A stretch of DNA of 9,091 nucleotides, from positions 1-9,091 of the forward strand of contig JAKITZ010000090.1 in the NCBI GenBank assembly GCA_021647805.1, in the 5' to 3' direction. Made by a program: the position numbers and the translations under genes. The notes under the pieces were generated by a model that was not told the origin of the DNA, did not search any database, and was given only the letters and a program-made list of their open reading frames with translations. This stretch comes from Robiginitomaculum sp. Lineage in GTDB: Bacteria > Pseudomonadota > Alphaproteobacteria > Caulobacterales > Maricaulaceae. Positions 1 through 7,336 of the stretch are shown here, in pieces; position 1 is the stretch's first letter, and every line of letters starts with the position of its first letter.

Positions 1-1749
1 AATTAAACCTCCGCACCTTAAAACACACGCTTTTTCTGAAGATAGATAGACTTTTTCCACCTCAACAAGAGGAGAGTCAATGAGTGGAGAATCCAATGTC
101 AATTTTTCTTTCGATTTCTCATAAACTGATGTTGAACTGATGACTTGCTGATTCATTCGTGTGCCACCGCCTGATATCGTATCAAATATAATTAACTGCC
201 CGTCTGCGGAGTTATCATTCCAACTTTCCCAAGCCCCTAATTTACCTGCTCTACCTTTGCCGGGATTACCGGTGTATGCAAACTCTGCCCAGTAAGACAT
301 CATTGTATCGGATAATTGATCACGCTCGGCAGCTCCGGCTTTGGGGAAAATTCTCTCGCCACCAATTGGGAATTGTTCAAAACCGTCAAAAATAAATGGA
401 ATTTCCATTGCATGAGCTGCCCCAAGTAATTGCGAGAAGTCCGATCCAAGAAAACTTCCCTCCTCGTCCCAGTCAAAACGATAGGCGTAAACTGGGTTTT
501 GATTGCGTTTGCTAAGGCGTATTGCTTGTTCATCTACCGCTCTGGCACGCCACATGGCGCTTTGATAATCAGAGATCAAATTATATAGTTCTGGATCCCT
601 TGCTCGGGGCAAAATGCCAAAAGCTTTTTTCATCAACTGTTTGTCTGCAATATTAAACAGTTTTAACTCATCACGATTGGTTCCGGTAATAAATGGAACT
701 ATCTCATGTTCGGCATTTTCCAATGCGCTTTCCAGGCCTGCTCGTGAGATTAGAATTCCATCACGAATGATAAGTGGTGATCCTGGCTCGTCGTCTTCTG
801 CTGCGGCGGCTTCAAATAGCTGTCTTACTGATGTATCACGCAAGAAATCTGCAAGTTCGGAGCCGTTGGTTTTTGCAGGAGGATTTAGATCGGCGATTAT
901 CGCTCTATCGCCTTTGAATTCCCAACCAGAATCAGCATCGACACCTTGTTGTTGTCCGGTGATCGATCGTGAAGTGAAAAACCCACTTTGAATGATCGCG
1001 CCATGAAATAATCCTTGAGCTCTTGGTATTGCCATTAGGCTGGCAACATTATGACCACCAGCGGATTCGCCAAATATTGTTACTCTATTAGGGTCACCAC
1101 CAAAGGCAGAAACATTTTTCTGTACCCATTGTAAGGCAGCAATCATATCCATATTGGCAAAGTTAGGAGAATTATCATCAGGATTGGAATTTCCCTGTTG
1201 TAATGCAGGTTGCGAAAACCAGCCAAGTGGCCCGAGCCGGTAATTGATGGTAACAACTATAAGATCATGGCGCTTAGAAAGATATTGTGAATCGTATTGT
1301 CCGCCATAGCCCCAGACGTTACTGCCACCATGAATAAATACCATTACCGGTAGTTTGCTCTCACCTTGCGGTATTTGTTCTGTTGTAAAAGCCGGAGCCC
1401 AGACATTTAAGTATAAGCAATCTTCCGATCCCACCAGTTTTCCTACCTTGTCAGCATCCGTGCTGCGGGCTTTTTGTGGACATCTGGCTGATGCGTCCAC
1501 AGCATGAAAGACATCTTCCCAATTGTCTGGTTTACGCGGCGCTCTCCAGCGTAAATTCCCAACCGGTGGTTTGGCAAAGGCAATGCCAGCCCAACGGTGA
1601 TTGCCATTGTCAGTTATCGAGCCGGCTATTTGGCCATTTTCAATGGTGCGCAGTGTGCCTAAGTCTACATCAGCTTTCAGATCCGCAGCAGGTTTCTGGC
1701 AGGCGGAAATAAAGGCAGTTATCACCAAGAGTAGGGTTAGGTTTTTCAT
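1..1749 (-). CDS. Type B carboxylesterase lipoprotein (3' end beyond the window)
   Basis: This is a serine hydrolase of the carboxylesterase/cholinesterase family, which cleaves carboxylic esters. The frame is open for 583 codons from the ATG at 1747-1749 to base 1, so the stop lies outside the window. Residues 1-17 form a lipoprotein signal ending in the lipobox ISAC, with Cys17 as the lipidation site, which puts the enzyme on a membrane facing the periplasm or outside. The family marks are all present: oxyanion-hole HGG after the VMVFI strand, nucleophile motif GESAGG with Ser229, acid Glu361 in GTNRDEL, and His446 in GAAHAMEIPF. At 583 or more residues it is slightly longer than the usual 500-560. 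It starts 67 bases after the hydroxylase gene, with a weak GGA upstream, and no terminator is visible between them, so co-transcription is plausible. The natural substrate is unknown; a lipid or acylglycerol ester would fit the neighbours, by inference only. Confidence 0.93.
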   Translation of the reverse strand, partial: MKNLTLLLVITAFISACQKPAADLKADVDLGTLRTIENGQIAGSITDNGNHRWAGIAFAKPPVGNLRWRAPRKPDNWEDVFHAVDASARCPQKARSTDADKVGKLVGSEDCLYLNVWAPAFTTEQIPQGESKLPVMVFIHGGSNVWGYGGQYDSQYLSKRHDLIVVTINYRLGPLGWFSQPALQQGNSNPDDNSPNFANMDMIAALQWVQKNVSAFGGDPNRVTIFGESAGGHNVASLMAIPRAQGLFHGAIIQSGFFTSRSITGQQQGVDADSGWEFKGDRAIIADLNPPAKTNGSELADFLRDTSVRQLFEAAAAEDDEPGSPLIIRDGILISRAGLESALENAEHEIVPFITGTNRDELKLFNIADKQLMKKAFGILPRARDPELYNLISDYQSAMWRARAVDEQAIRLSKRNQNPVYAYRFDWDEEGSFLGSDFSQLLGAAHAMEIPFIFDGFEQFPIGGERIFPKAGAAERDQLSDTMMSYWAEFAYTGNPGKGRAGKLGAWESWNDNSADGQLIIFDTISGGGTRMNQQVISSTSVYEKSKEKLTLDSPLIDSPLVEVEKVYLSSEKACVLRCGGLI

Positions 1750-1816
1750 AAAAGATTCCAAACTAGTCTAATTTATCCAAGAACGGTATCTAACTACGCA
1801 ATGTCGCGCAACTGTT

Positions 1817-2761
1817 TCAGTCGCTTATATTGACTTTGAGTCCGGGTGTTGCCTTTTGGTCAGGGTTAGACTTGATATATTCAGATTTAATCTGCTCCGA
1901 GGACAGTCTTGAGCCATCATGACACCAACCGGGCGGCCTGAAAATATATTGCATTCTTTGCCAAAGACTTAAGTTTGGCGTCGATATATCTTTGATGATA
2001 CCGACATATTCATGCGTAGCTATTCTTAAAGGATTAAATGTCCCTATATCATTTACCAGCCCGTACCTTGGCGGATCGGTTTTAAGCTCCGGCACAAAGC
2101 TGCCAAACATACGATCCCAAATAATAAACACTCCGGCATAATTGGCATCAAGATATCGCGGGTTATTGGCATGATGTACTCTGTGATGTGATGGAGTATT
2201 CATTACCGCTTCAAACCATTTGGGGAATTTATCAATAAATTCGGTATGGAACCAAAATTGATAAATTAAGTTCAAGCCGCCACACAGTAAGATCAAAGCC
2301 GGATGAAACCCAAGCAAGGCCAATGGTACAAACAATATGAAAGCGCCGGATAATAGACTGCTCCACGACTGGCGAAGTGCGGTTGATAAATTGTAGTGCT
2401 GGCTTGAATGATGAACTACGTGTGCCGCCCAACCCCAACGCGAACGATGGTAATAACGATGCGCCCAGTAATAGGCCAAGTCCCACAACACAAAACAGGC
2501 AGCAAATGTCCAGATATTGAACGGTAATTTTACCGGAGCAAGCTGATAGGCATAATAAAATACCGCCAAGGTGATGAAATTTAGCGAGCCGTTGATCAAC
2601 GCACTTCCGGCGCCCATGAAAATACTGGCGCTTGCGTCTTTGGCCTCATAATAACCACCAGCGCCACGAAATTTAATAGCAATTATTTCAGCCAGTATCA
2701 AAATTACATAAATCGGTGCAGCCAGCGATGAAACGTCTATATCAGGAATATTATCAGGCAT
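1817..2761 (-). CDS. Membrane di-iron hydroxylase, alkylglycerol monooxygenase (AGMO/TMEM195)-like
   Basis: This is an integral membrane protein of the fatty acid hydroxylase/sterol desaturase superfamily, 314 residues. The iron-binding histidine clusters are complete: HRYYH at 101-105, HVVHH at 114-118, His122, His172 in FHTE, and HHRVHH at 192-197. Hydrophobic segments lie at about 14-30, 51-74, 82-100 and 133-171. Beyond the general family pattern, the blocks YNLSTALRQS, LIYQFWFHTE, NTPSHHRVHH and NYAGVFIIWDRMFGSF resemble animal alkylglycerol monooxygenase, as far as I remember that sequence. That enzyme splits ether lipids into a fatty aldehyde and a glycerol product. One difference is Gln121, where I recall a glutamate in the animal enzyme. 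The gene overlaps the preceding one by 8 bases and has its own GGAG site 7 bases before the ATG. The superfamily call is secure. The substrate (alkylglycerol, sterol or another lipid) is inferred. Confidence 0.9.
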   Translation of the reverse strand: MPDNIPDIDVSSLAAPIYVILILAEIIAIKFRGAGGYYEAKDASASIFMGAGSALINGSLNFITLAVFYYAYQLAPVKLPFNIWTFAACFVLWDLAYYWAHRYYHRSRWGWAAHVVHHSSQHYNLSTALRQSWSSLLSGAFILFVPLALLGFHPALILLCGGLNLIYQFWFHTEFIDKFPKWFEAVMNTPSHHRVHHANNPRYLDANYAGVFIIWDRMFGSFVPELKTDPPRYGLVNDIGTFNPLRIATHEYVGIIKDISTPNLSLWQRMQYIFRPPGWCHDGSRLSSEQIKSEYIKSNPDQKATPGLKVNISD

Positions 2762-3167
2762 TATTTTGCTCCGGTTTACGGCCTAACCATTTTTCTACTG
2801 ATTGCCATTGTTGGTTTTCGAATGTCAGTGTTGGCCAAGTGAAATCACCAAAGGATATGCTTGTTCGATTGGTTTCTTTGGTAAACTTGAGTTGTTCTGG
2901 AGTGACAATGCGTAGTGAATATTTCTCGCTCAAACGACGTAAAATAGCCAATTGGTTATTGCCCAGTTTGGCGATGGCTTCATTGCCAGATTTTGAAATG
3001 GCTAATTCTAGGGTTTTATTTGAAAACCCGTGTTCTTTCAATTGCCGCTGAAACTCAGCAATATCAATCGGATCAGTTTTTTGCAGTGGGAATAAGAATT
3101 GTATTAATAGAGCAATTAGAAAAATCGCAATTACGGATACGCCCAACAATATCAACAGCTCTATCAT
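2754..3167 (-). CDS. Small single-pass membrane protein of unknown function
   Basis: I do not recognise this 137-residue protein. It starts with a strongly hydrophobic helix at about residues 2-27, with a negative N-terminus and no cleavage site or lipobox, so it is likely a signal anchor. The remaining 110 residues are soluble and polar. Residues 33-85 are probably helical (QRQLKEHGFSNKTLEL and following), then a short strand-rich stretch with FGDFTWPTLTFE at 106-117, and a charged tail. It begins 4 bases after the aldehyde dehydrogenase stop and overlaps the hydroxylase start by 8 bases, which argues that it is a real, co-translated gene. The start ATG has only a weak GAG-containing upstream site. 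Sitting between two enzymes of a likely shared pathway, it could help to localise or assemble the membrane hydroxylase, but that is a guess from position only. Confidence 0.8.
   Translation of the reverse strand: MIELLILLGVSVIAIFLIALLIQFLFPLQKTDPIDIAEFQRQLKEHGFSNKTLELAISKSGNEAIAKLGNNQLAILRRLSEKYSLRIVTPEQLKFTKETNRTSISFGDFTWPTLTFENQQWQSVEKWLGRKPEQNNA
2769..2772 (-). promoter_or_regulatory. Ribosome binding site of the AGMO-like hydroxylase gene
   Basis: GGAG on the minus strand lies 7 bases before the ATG, inside the 3' end of the 137-residue gene. It supports the start at 2761 and hence the 8-base gene overlap. Confidence 0.65.
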
Positions 3168-3171
3168 GGCT

Positions 3172-4569
3172 CTAGCTCAACATTTTCAATAATTTGTCCA
3201 TGGTCTTGCCATAGGGCGGAAACATCATTTTACGGGCATTGATCCCGGATTGCCGGAAAACAGCTTTGGCATGAGAAAATGTCTTGAAACCGTCAAAGCC
3301 ATGATACGAGCCCATTCCGCTGGGGCCAACTCCACCAAACGGCAGATCGTTTTGTACAATATGCATCAAAGTATCATTGATGCAAACTCCGCCGGCCAGT
3401 GGATTATGAAGAATTTTCTCAACAAAATTATTGTCTTTTGAAAAGCCATAAAATGCCAAGGGATGTGGGCGATCCATAACATAGTCCAGTGCCTCTTCTA
3501 CAGTTTCATAAGTGACAACTGGCAATACCGGGCCGAAAATTTCTTCCTTGGCAATCTTCATATCATCAGTAATGCCAGTGACCAGTTTTGGCGGCATTTT
3601 TCTGGTATTACAAGGCTTGCCTACTTCTTCGGGGTAAATTTCAATTATGTTTGCGCCTTTTTCTTTTGCATCGGTAATTAACCCGCTTAGGCGTTCAAAA
3701 TGACCTTCGGATATGATCGCCGAGAAGTCATCATTATCGCCAATGTTTGGATAAAACTGTCTGACGGTTTCGGTATAGGTTTTAATGAATTCAGCTTCGC
3801 TGGATTTTGCAACCAACACATAATCAGGAGCGATGCAGGTCTGGCCAGAATTAAATAGTTTACCGGAAACAATTTTCTCAACAGCTGTTTGCATCGGGTA
3901 TTTTTTGTCAATAATCGCTGGTGATTTTCCGCCCAATTCCAATGTTACCGGGGTCAAGTTTTTCGCCGCGGCCTGCATGACAAAACCGCCTACTTTGGTA
4001 GAGCCAGTAAACAAGATATGATCAAAGGGCAGGGCGCTAAATTGTTGCGCTATTTCGGGGCCGCCAGTAATTACCGTGATGTGGTCAGCCTCAAAGTATT
4101 GGGCGATTAACTTGGCGAGTAATTCGGACAGCTTTGGTGTTAATTCCGATGGCTTGATCATTACCCGATTGCCGGCAGCCAATGCGGCAATGGTCGGATT
4201 GATCGCCATAGCGAAGGGGTAATTCCACGGCGATATAATGCCGACAACGCCTTTGGGCTGGTAACGCACTTCGGCTTTGGCCGGTATGAAATGCATTCCC
4301 ACATGGCGTTTTTCCACCCGCATCCATTTGGCCAAGGATTTTCGGGTGTGCTTTATGTCGGTTAAGGCGTTCAAAGTCTCGCCGAACTGGGTTTCAATGG
4401 CCGAACGATGGCCAAAATCAGCAGTAATTGCATCAATAATAGCTTTGGTGTTTTCGGTTATAAGATCAGCAAGTCTGGACAAATGTAAGTCACGGCTGGC
4501 AAAGTCTGGATTTTGCTGCTTACGAAATGCAGCTTTCATCTTGGTAAATTTTTGTTTCATATCAGTCAT
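3172..4569 (-). CDS. Aldehyde dehydrogenase, coniferyl/fatty aldehyde dehydrogenase type
   Basis: This protein oxidises an aldehyde to the carboxylic acid with NAD(P)+. All catalytic marks of the superfamily are visible in its 465 residues: Asn116 in PWNYPF, Lys139 in IKPSE, the cofactor loop FTGSTKVGG from 187, general base Glu211 in LELGGKSP, nucleophile Cys245 in NSGQTC, EEIFGP at 342-347, and PFGGVGPSGMG at 410-420. The compact length and the C-terminal block ARKMMFPPYGK match the class-3-like group that includes coniferyl aldehyde dehydrogenase (CalB) and fatty aldehyde dehydrogenases. The basic, amphipathic end (about 445-465) could touch the membrane. It starts 3 bases after the phosphodiesterase stop, with an AAGGG site lying across the end of that gene, so translation is probably coupled. 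Next to an AGMO-like hydroxylase a long-chain fatty aldehyde is an attractive substrate, but sequence alone does not prove it. Confidence 0.94.
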   Translation of the reverse strand: MTDMKQKFTKMKAAFRKQQNPDFASRDLHLSRLADLITENTKAIIDAITADFGHRSAIETQFGETLNALTDIKHTRKSLAKWMRVEKRHVGMHFIPAKAEVRYQPKGVVGIISPWNYPFAMAINPTIAALAAGNRVMIKPSELTPKLSELLAKLIAQYFEADHITVITGGPEIAQQFSALPFDHILFTGSTKVGGFVMQAAAKNLTPVTLELGGKSPAIIDKKYPMQTAVEKIVSGKLFNSGQTCIAPDYVLVAKSSEAEFIKTYTETVRQFYPNIGDNDDFSAIISEGHFERLSGLITDAKEKGANIIEIYPEEVGKPCNTRKMPPKLVTGITDDMKIAKEEIFGPVLPVVTYETVEEALDYVMDRPHPLAFYGFSKDNNFVEKILHNPLAGGVCINDTLMHIVQNDLPFGGVGPSGMGSYHGFDGFKTFSHAKAVFRQSGINARKMMFPPYGKTMDKLLKMLS

Positions 4570-4572
4570 TAT

Positions 4573-5631
4573 CTATCCCTTTATTGTTGGTTTGTTTTCT
4601 CTGGCAATGCGAGCCATCTTGGCAGCTTTGGCATCATTACAAAAATCGCTAAAAACCCCATCGACACCAAGGTCGAAGAAAAAATCGTATTCGGCTTGTG
4701 GACTGGCGAAAACTTCGGGTAGTTGATCCGATCTAAATGTCCATGGATGTACTTGCATACCTAGTTCGTGTGCTTGCTCGATCACGCCGGTGGATTTTCC
4801 TTGGCTGTCAGCCAGCAATGCTTTGAACGGGCCGATGCCAGTAGCAAATTTTGCATATTGTTCCAATAGTAATTGTTCTTTTTTCTCGATCAGCATTATA
4901 AGCGAAATTTCCGGATTGCTTTTTTTGAGATCAATCAAGATTTGTTCCTCGAATGATTGCACAAACAACGGAAATTGATCCTGCCACCAGTTTGCGGTTT
5001 TTAATTCGGCAATCAAAGCTGGTTGATAATCAAGGCCGATACTTTTGAAGTATCCCGGTAATTTAGTTTCCGGATACACCCCCAAAGCCACATCACGTTT
5101 TGCCGAAACACCATTGGCACGGGTTAAGGCAAATACTTCGGCAATCGTTGGTATGTCAAACTTGCCATTGGCTTGCTGGTTGCGGTTTGGCATTGCTTGT
5201 TTTGCCCGCAGAGTTTTTATTTCCGCCAGAGTAAAATCTTCGCTAAACCAGTCCTCGCCATTGTGATCAGGACGCGTTGTCTTGCGGTCGGCAAATTCAG
5301 GGCGATCAGCAACATCAGTAGTAGTGGAGAGATAATGATCGTGACGGGCAATTAAATGTCCGTCTTTGGTAAATACCATATCCGGTTCGATAAAATCAGC
5401 ACCTAGATCAATGGCTAGTTGATAAGCCTCGATAGTGTGTTCTGGCAAATAGCCGCTGGCACCACGATGGGCGATGATGATCGGTTTTTGCATTTTCGAC
5501 TCCGCATTATTTGTTGCCAAGATAGTGTTTGAAACCGCTCGTTGTGTACAGGCATTTAATGGAACTAGCATAGCTAACGCACTTGCGCTCTTTATTGCTG
5601 TTCGTCGCGTCACTTTCTGATCACTGTTCAT
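4573..5631 (-). CDS. glpQ: GlpQ-type glycerophosphodiester phosphodiesterase, Tat lipoprotein
   Basis: This enzyme hydrolyses glycerophosphodiesters to glycerol 3-phosphate and the head-group alcohol. I place the start at the ATG at 5629-5631, giving 352 residues. There an N-terminus appears with a twin-arginine motif (TRRTAIK at 8-14), a hydrophobic stretch and a lipobox PLNAC ending at Cys28, so the protein should be exported folded and anchored by lipid. The catalytic core begins with HRGASGYLPEHT (His55, Arg56, Glu64), followed by metal ligands Glu82 and Asp84, HDHY at 97-100, and PETK with Glu188 and Lys190. The C-terminal block VHPWTFRSDQLPE is typical of GlpQ rather than of the cytosolic UgpQ group. 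It is the first gene of the minus-strand operon, with a -10 box just upstream. The reading frame continues to 5766, but that extension looks non-coding and contains the promoter. The exact substrate is open; a lyso-ether phospholipid is possible given the neighbours. Confidence 0.93.
   Translation of the reverse strand: MNSDQKVTRRTAIKSASALAMLVPLNACTQRAVSNTILATNNAESKMQKPIIIAHRGASGYLPEHTIEAYQLAIDLGADFIEPDMVFTKDGHLIARHDHYLSTTTDVADRPEFADRKTTRPDHNGEDWFSEDFTLAEIKTLRAKQAMPNRNQQANGKFDIPTIAEVFALTRANGVSAKRDVALGVYPETKLPGYFKSIGLDYQPALIAELKTANWWQDQFPLFVQSFEEQILIDLKKSNPEISLIMLIEKKEQLLLEQYAKFATGIGPFKALLADSQGKSTGVIEQAHELGMQVHPWTFRSDQLPEVFASPQAEYDFFFDLGVDGVFSDFCNDAKAAKMARIARENKPTIKG
4577..4581 (-). promoter_or_regulatory. 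Ribosome binding site of the aldehyde dehydrogenase gene
   Basis: The sequence AAGGG on the minus strand lies 7 bases before the ATG. It covers the last codons of glpQ just before its TAG stop at 4573-4575. This fixes the start at 4569 rather than the internal ATG three codons later, and suggests translational coupling. Confidence 0.7.
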
Positions 5632-5649
5632 CTTTGCGGTGTAACACGG

Positions 5650-5655
5650 ATTATA
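5650..5655 (-). promoter_or_regulatory. Probable -10 box of the glpQ operon
   Basis: The minus strand reads a perfect TATAAT here, 18 bases before the chosen glpQ ATG. The expected -35 region, around 5672-5679, has only poor matches (TTACTT or TACTTT). Transcription would begin around 5643, giving a leader of roughly a dozen bases, with no strong Shine-Dalgarno (ACCGCAAAG precedes the ATG). This supports the start at 5631 over the upstream in-frame ATG at 5766. Confidence 0.45.
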
Positions 5656-5837
5656 TGGTTTGGTAATTGTTAAAAGTAAGAAGCTGTTCGGGGCGCGTAA
5701 TTTGATTATATAGGAATGCTCAAGAGCCTCGGCAAAAGTATGGTGGCAATGCGATTTATTACCCATGTATTATGCAGGGAAGCGCAATAAAGTGACAGTA
5801 ATCGAATTAGAGCTTTTTTTTGATCCTAGCCTCAAAT

Positions 5838-5879
5838 ACAGCAACAATCCTGACAAACCGCAATAGTTTCGGTTGCTGT
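5838..5879. repeat. Nested inverted repeat in the divergent intergenic region
   Basis: ACAGCAAC (5838-5845) pairs with GTTGCTGT (5872-5879) across 26 bases. Inside, AACCG (5856-5860) pairs with CGGTT (5870-5874) across 9 bases; this shares bases with the outer right arm, so the two pairings compete. No T-run follows, so it is not an obvious terminator; an operator is possible. Confidence 0.35.
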
Positions 5880-5925
5880 TACCATCACCGCAATTTATAG
5901 AGACTCCCTAATGTAGCCGCATAGT

Positions 5926-5953
5926 TTGCTCTTTTAAGTTACAATGATATACA
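5926..5953 (+). promoter_or_regulatory. Possible promoter of the DUF6236-like gene
   Basis: TTGCTC (5926-5931) and TATACA (5948-5953) are separated by 16 bases, placing transcription start about 25-30 bases before the ATG at 5988. Both boxes match the sigma-70 consensus only partly, so this is a weak call. Confidence 0.25.
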
Positions 5954-5987
5954 TGAAATAACGAATCTTTTTATTTAAGGCGTGCAC

Positions 5988-7214
5988 ATGCTGGGTTCCG
6001 CTCTTTACTTTCCACATATAGATATTGATGATCCTGTATGGTTACGTTCAGCAATTCTTTTTTGGGACGACATTCAAACCATTGTGCCAAACGCTATTTC
6101 AGAGCCTTATCAGAATGAAGATTCTAAAATTTGTTATGAATTAGGGTACCTTAAACCATTAAGATGTGACCTGCACCCTGATTTAATTGAAGACTTAGGC
6201 AGAAAAGTTCTCAGCTTGGGAAATGGGCAGTATGACACGATCGGGCAAGCAATACAGGCTTCAAATAATTCCTCATTCCAATCACTAAATTCCATTGGAA
6301 ATGAATCCGCAGAGTTGGAATATATGATGGATGAACTGGTTGGTATTCATACAAGAAAAATGTCGCCAGCTATGAGGGATATGGCACTAAGGTTTGGGCT
6401 CTCACAGATGCACCATGGTAAGGTTGCCCCTTATTTTAGGCATATTTTTCGTGATCTTAGAATGTCACGAATGCATCCAGAAAAAATGCCTTATGCATTA
6501 CGTGAATTATTCATGGAGCATAACCATTATGGAGAAGGAAATGAAGATTGGTTGATAGTTGATAGTCAATTTGCGGGGGCATATATGTCTGCATTAGCTG
6601 TTGAATTATCACAAAAACTCGAAATGTCACCATTGACGTCTTCAGAAACAGCACAAGGAATGTCATTCCGTTTCATGTTTAATGATACGGTCGATGATTC
6701 ACAAACTAGTGCCGAAGGTGCTATGTTTAATATTGTAATGCGCGGCCTTAGTGTTGATGCATCGGTGCCAGTCGAAAAATTAATAAAATTTAGAGAGAAA
6801 CGCAAAGATCAATATTTGGAGTTTGCCCATGAACTCTCGGAACTATCCAAACAATTGACCCAGTCAAATGGTGTCGATGGTCAGGAAATATTCAATCAAG
6901 CGAAAGAGGCCTATGAAAGAAAAATTGAACCAAACCTGCGCTCAATTAAAAGTGAATTAAAGCTACAATCTATTTCTAGTGTTTGGGAGGGGGCAGTTAG
7001 GGCTTTAACTATAACAGTACCGTCCGGAACAGTTTTAAATCATTTCACTAGTTTACCAGAGATAGCCTTACTAGGAGCAGGTGCAGCACTATCAGTTGCC
7101 GACATAGGTGTTCGTGGCTATCTGGCTCATAATAAACTGCGTGGGGGTAATAAATACTCTTATTTACATGATGTAAAAGCAAGTTTTGGATTACCAGAAT
7201 TTACTCAAGATTGA
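5988..7214 (+). CDS. DUF6236-like protein of unknown function
   Basis: This 408-residue protein has no function I can name. Its opening block, with ALYFPHI, DDPVWLRSAILFWDDI and IVP within residues 5-34, is what I recall from the DUF6236 family, in which a short strand is followed by a W-L-x-x-A-x-L-x-W-D helix. The middle is rich in His and Met. Residues 262-322 are charged and helical, probably coiled coil (VEKLIKFREKRKDQYLEF and on). Residues 356-380 form a glycine/alanine-rich hydrophobic stretch that may insert in a membrane or pack as a helix. The ATG at 5988 is preferred over the GTG at 5982 because AAGG (5977-5980) sits 7 bases before it. The gene is AT-rich: one hand-counted line (6301-6360) has 35% GC against 55% in the aldehyde dehydrogenase (4201-4260). 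It stands alone beside a toxin-antitoxin pair, which suggests transfer. A defence role is conceivable but unsupported. Confidence 0.85.
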   Translation: MLGSALYFPHIDIDDPVWLRSAILFWDDIQTIVPNAISEPYQNEDSKICYELGYLKPLRCDLHPDLIEDLGRKVLSLGNGQYDTIGQAIQASNNSSFQSLNSIGNESAELEYMMDELVGIHTRKMSPAMRDMALRFGLSQMHHGKVAPYFRHIFRDLRMSRMHPEKMPYALRELFMEHNHYGEGNEDWLIVDSQFAGAYMSALAVELSQKLEMSPLTSSETAQGMSFRFMFNDTVDDSQTSAEGAMFNIVMRGLSVDASVPVEKLIKFREKRKDQYLEFAHELSELSKQLTQSNGVDGQEIFNQAKEAYERKIEPNLRSIKSELKLQSISSVWEGAVRALTITVPSGTVLNHFTSLPEIALLGAGAALSVADIGVRGYLAHNKLRGGNKYSYLHDVKASFGLPEFTQD

Positions 7215-7300
7215 ATTGAGGGAAAATAAAACAGCTATTGAGCAAGAGGAATAGTATTTATCACGCTCAAATTATCAGAGCATAATCAAGAATTCCTCGT

Positions 7301-7336
7301 CGGTGTGATATCATCGTTAAGACTTCACCGTTTTTT
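7301..7336 (+). terminator. Possible intrinsic terminator after the DUF6236-like gene
   Basis: CGGTG (7301-7305) pairs with CACCG (7326-7330), followed directly by six T (7331-7336) on the plus strand. The stem is short and the loop long (20 bases), so it would be weak. It overlaps the 3' end of the convergent parE gene. Confidence 0.35.

Larger units (their letters stand above)
5632..5987. other. Divergent intergenic region between glpQ and the DUF6236-like gene
   Basis: About 355 bases separate the two divergent genes. The region holds the glpQ -10 box, a run of eight T at 5814-5821, an 8-base inverted repeat (5838-5845 with 5872-5879), a direct repeat ACCGCAAT (5857-5864 and 5887-5894), and weak promoter signals for the plus-strand gene. 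The frame open across 5632-5766 on the minus strand has no recognisable protein character. I found no RNA gene. Confidence 0.6.

Noticed and set aside
614..991. Plus-strand open frame of 125 codons
   Set aside because: It is antisense to the well-supported esterase, whose frame runs uninterrupted with all catalytic residues; no protein family is apparent in the antisense frame.
3172..4569. Naming the aldehyde dehydrogenase calB (lignin-derived coniferyl aldehyde)
   Set aside because: The subfamily resemblance is real, but the neighbours point to lipid metabolism and no aromatic-degradation gene is present.
4277..4726. Plus-strand open frame of 149 codons
   Set aside because: It lies antisense to the start of the aldehyde dehydrogenase and the end of glpQ, both clearly coding, and has no recognisable motif.
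5632..5766. In-frame upstream extension of the GlpQ protein by 45 residues
   Set aside because: The segment has no signal features, contains the likely -10 box, and would bury the Tat/lipoprotein signal.
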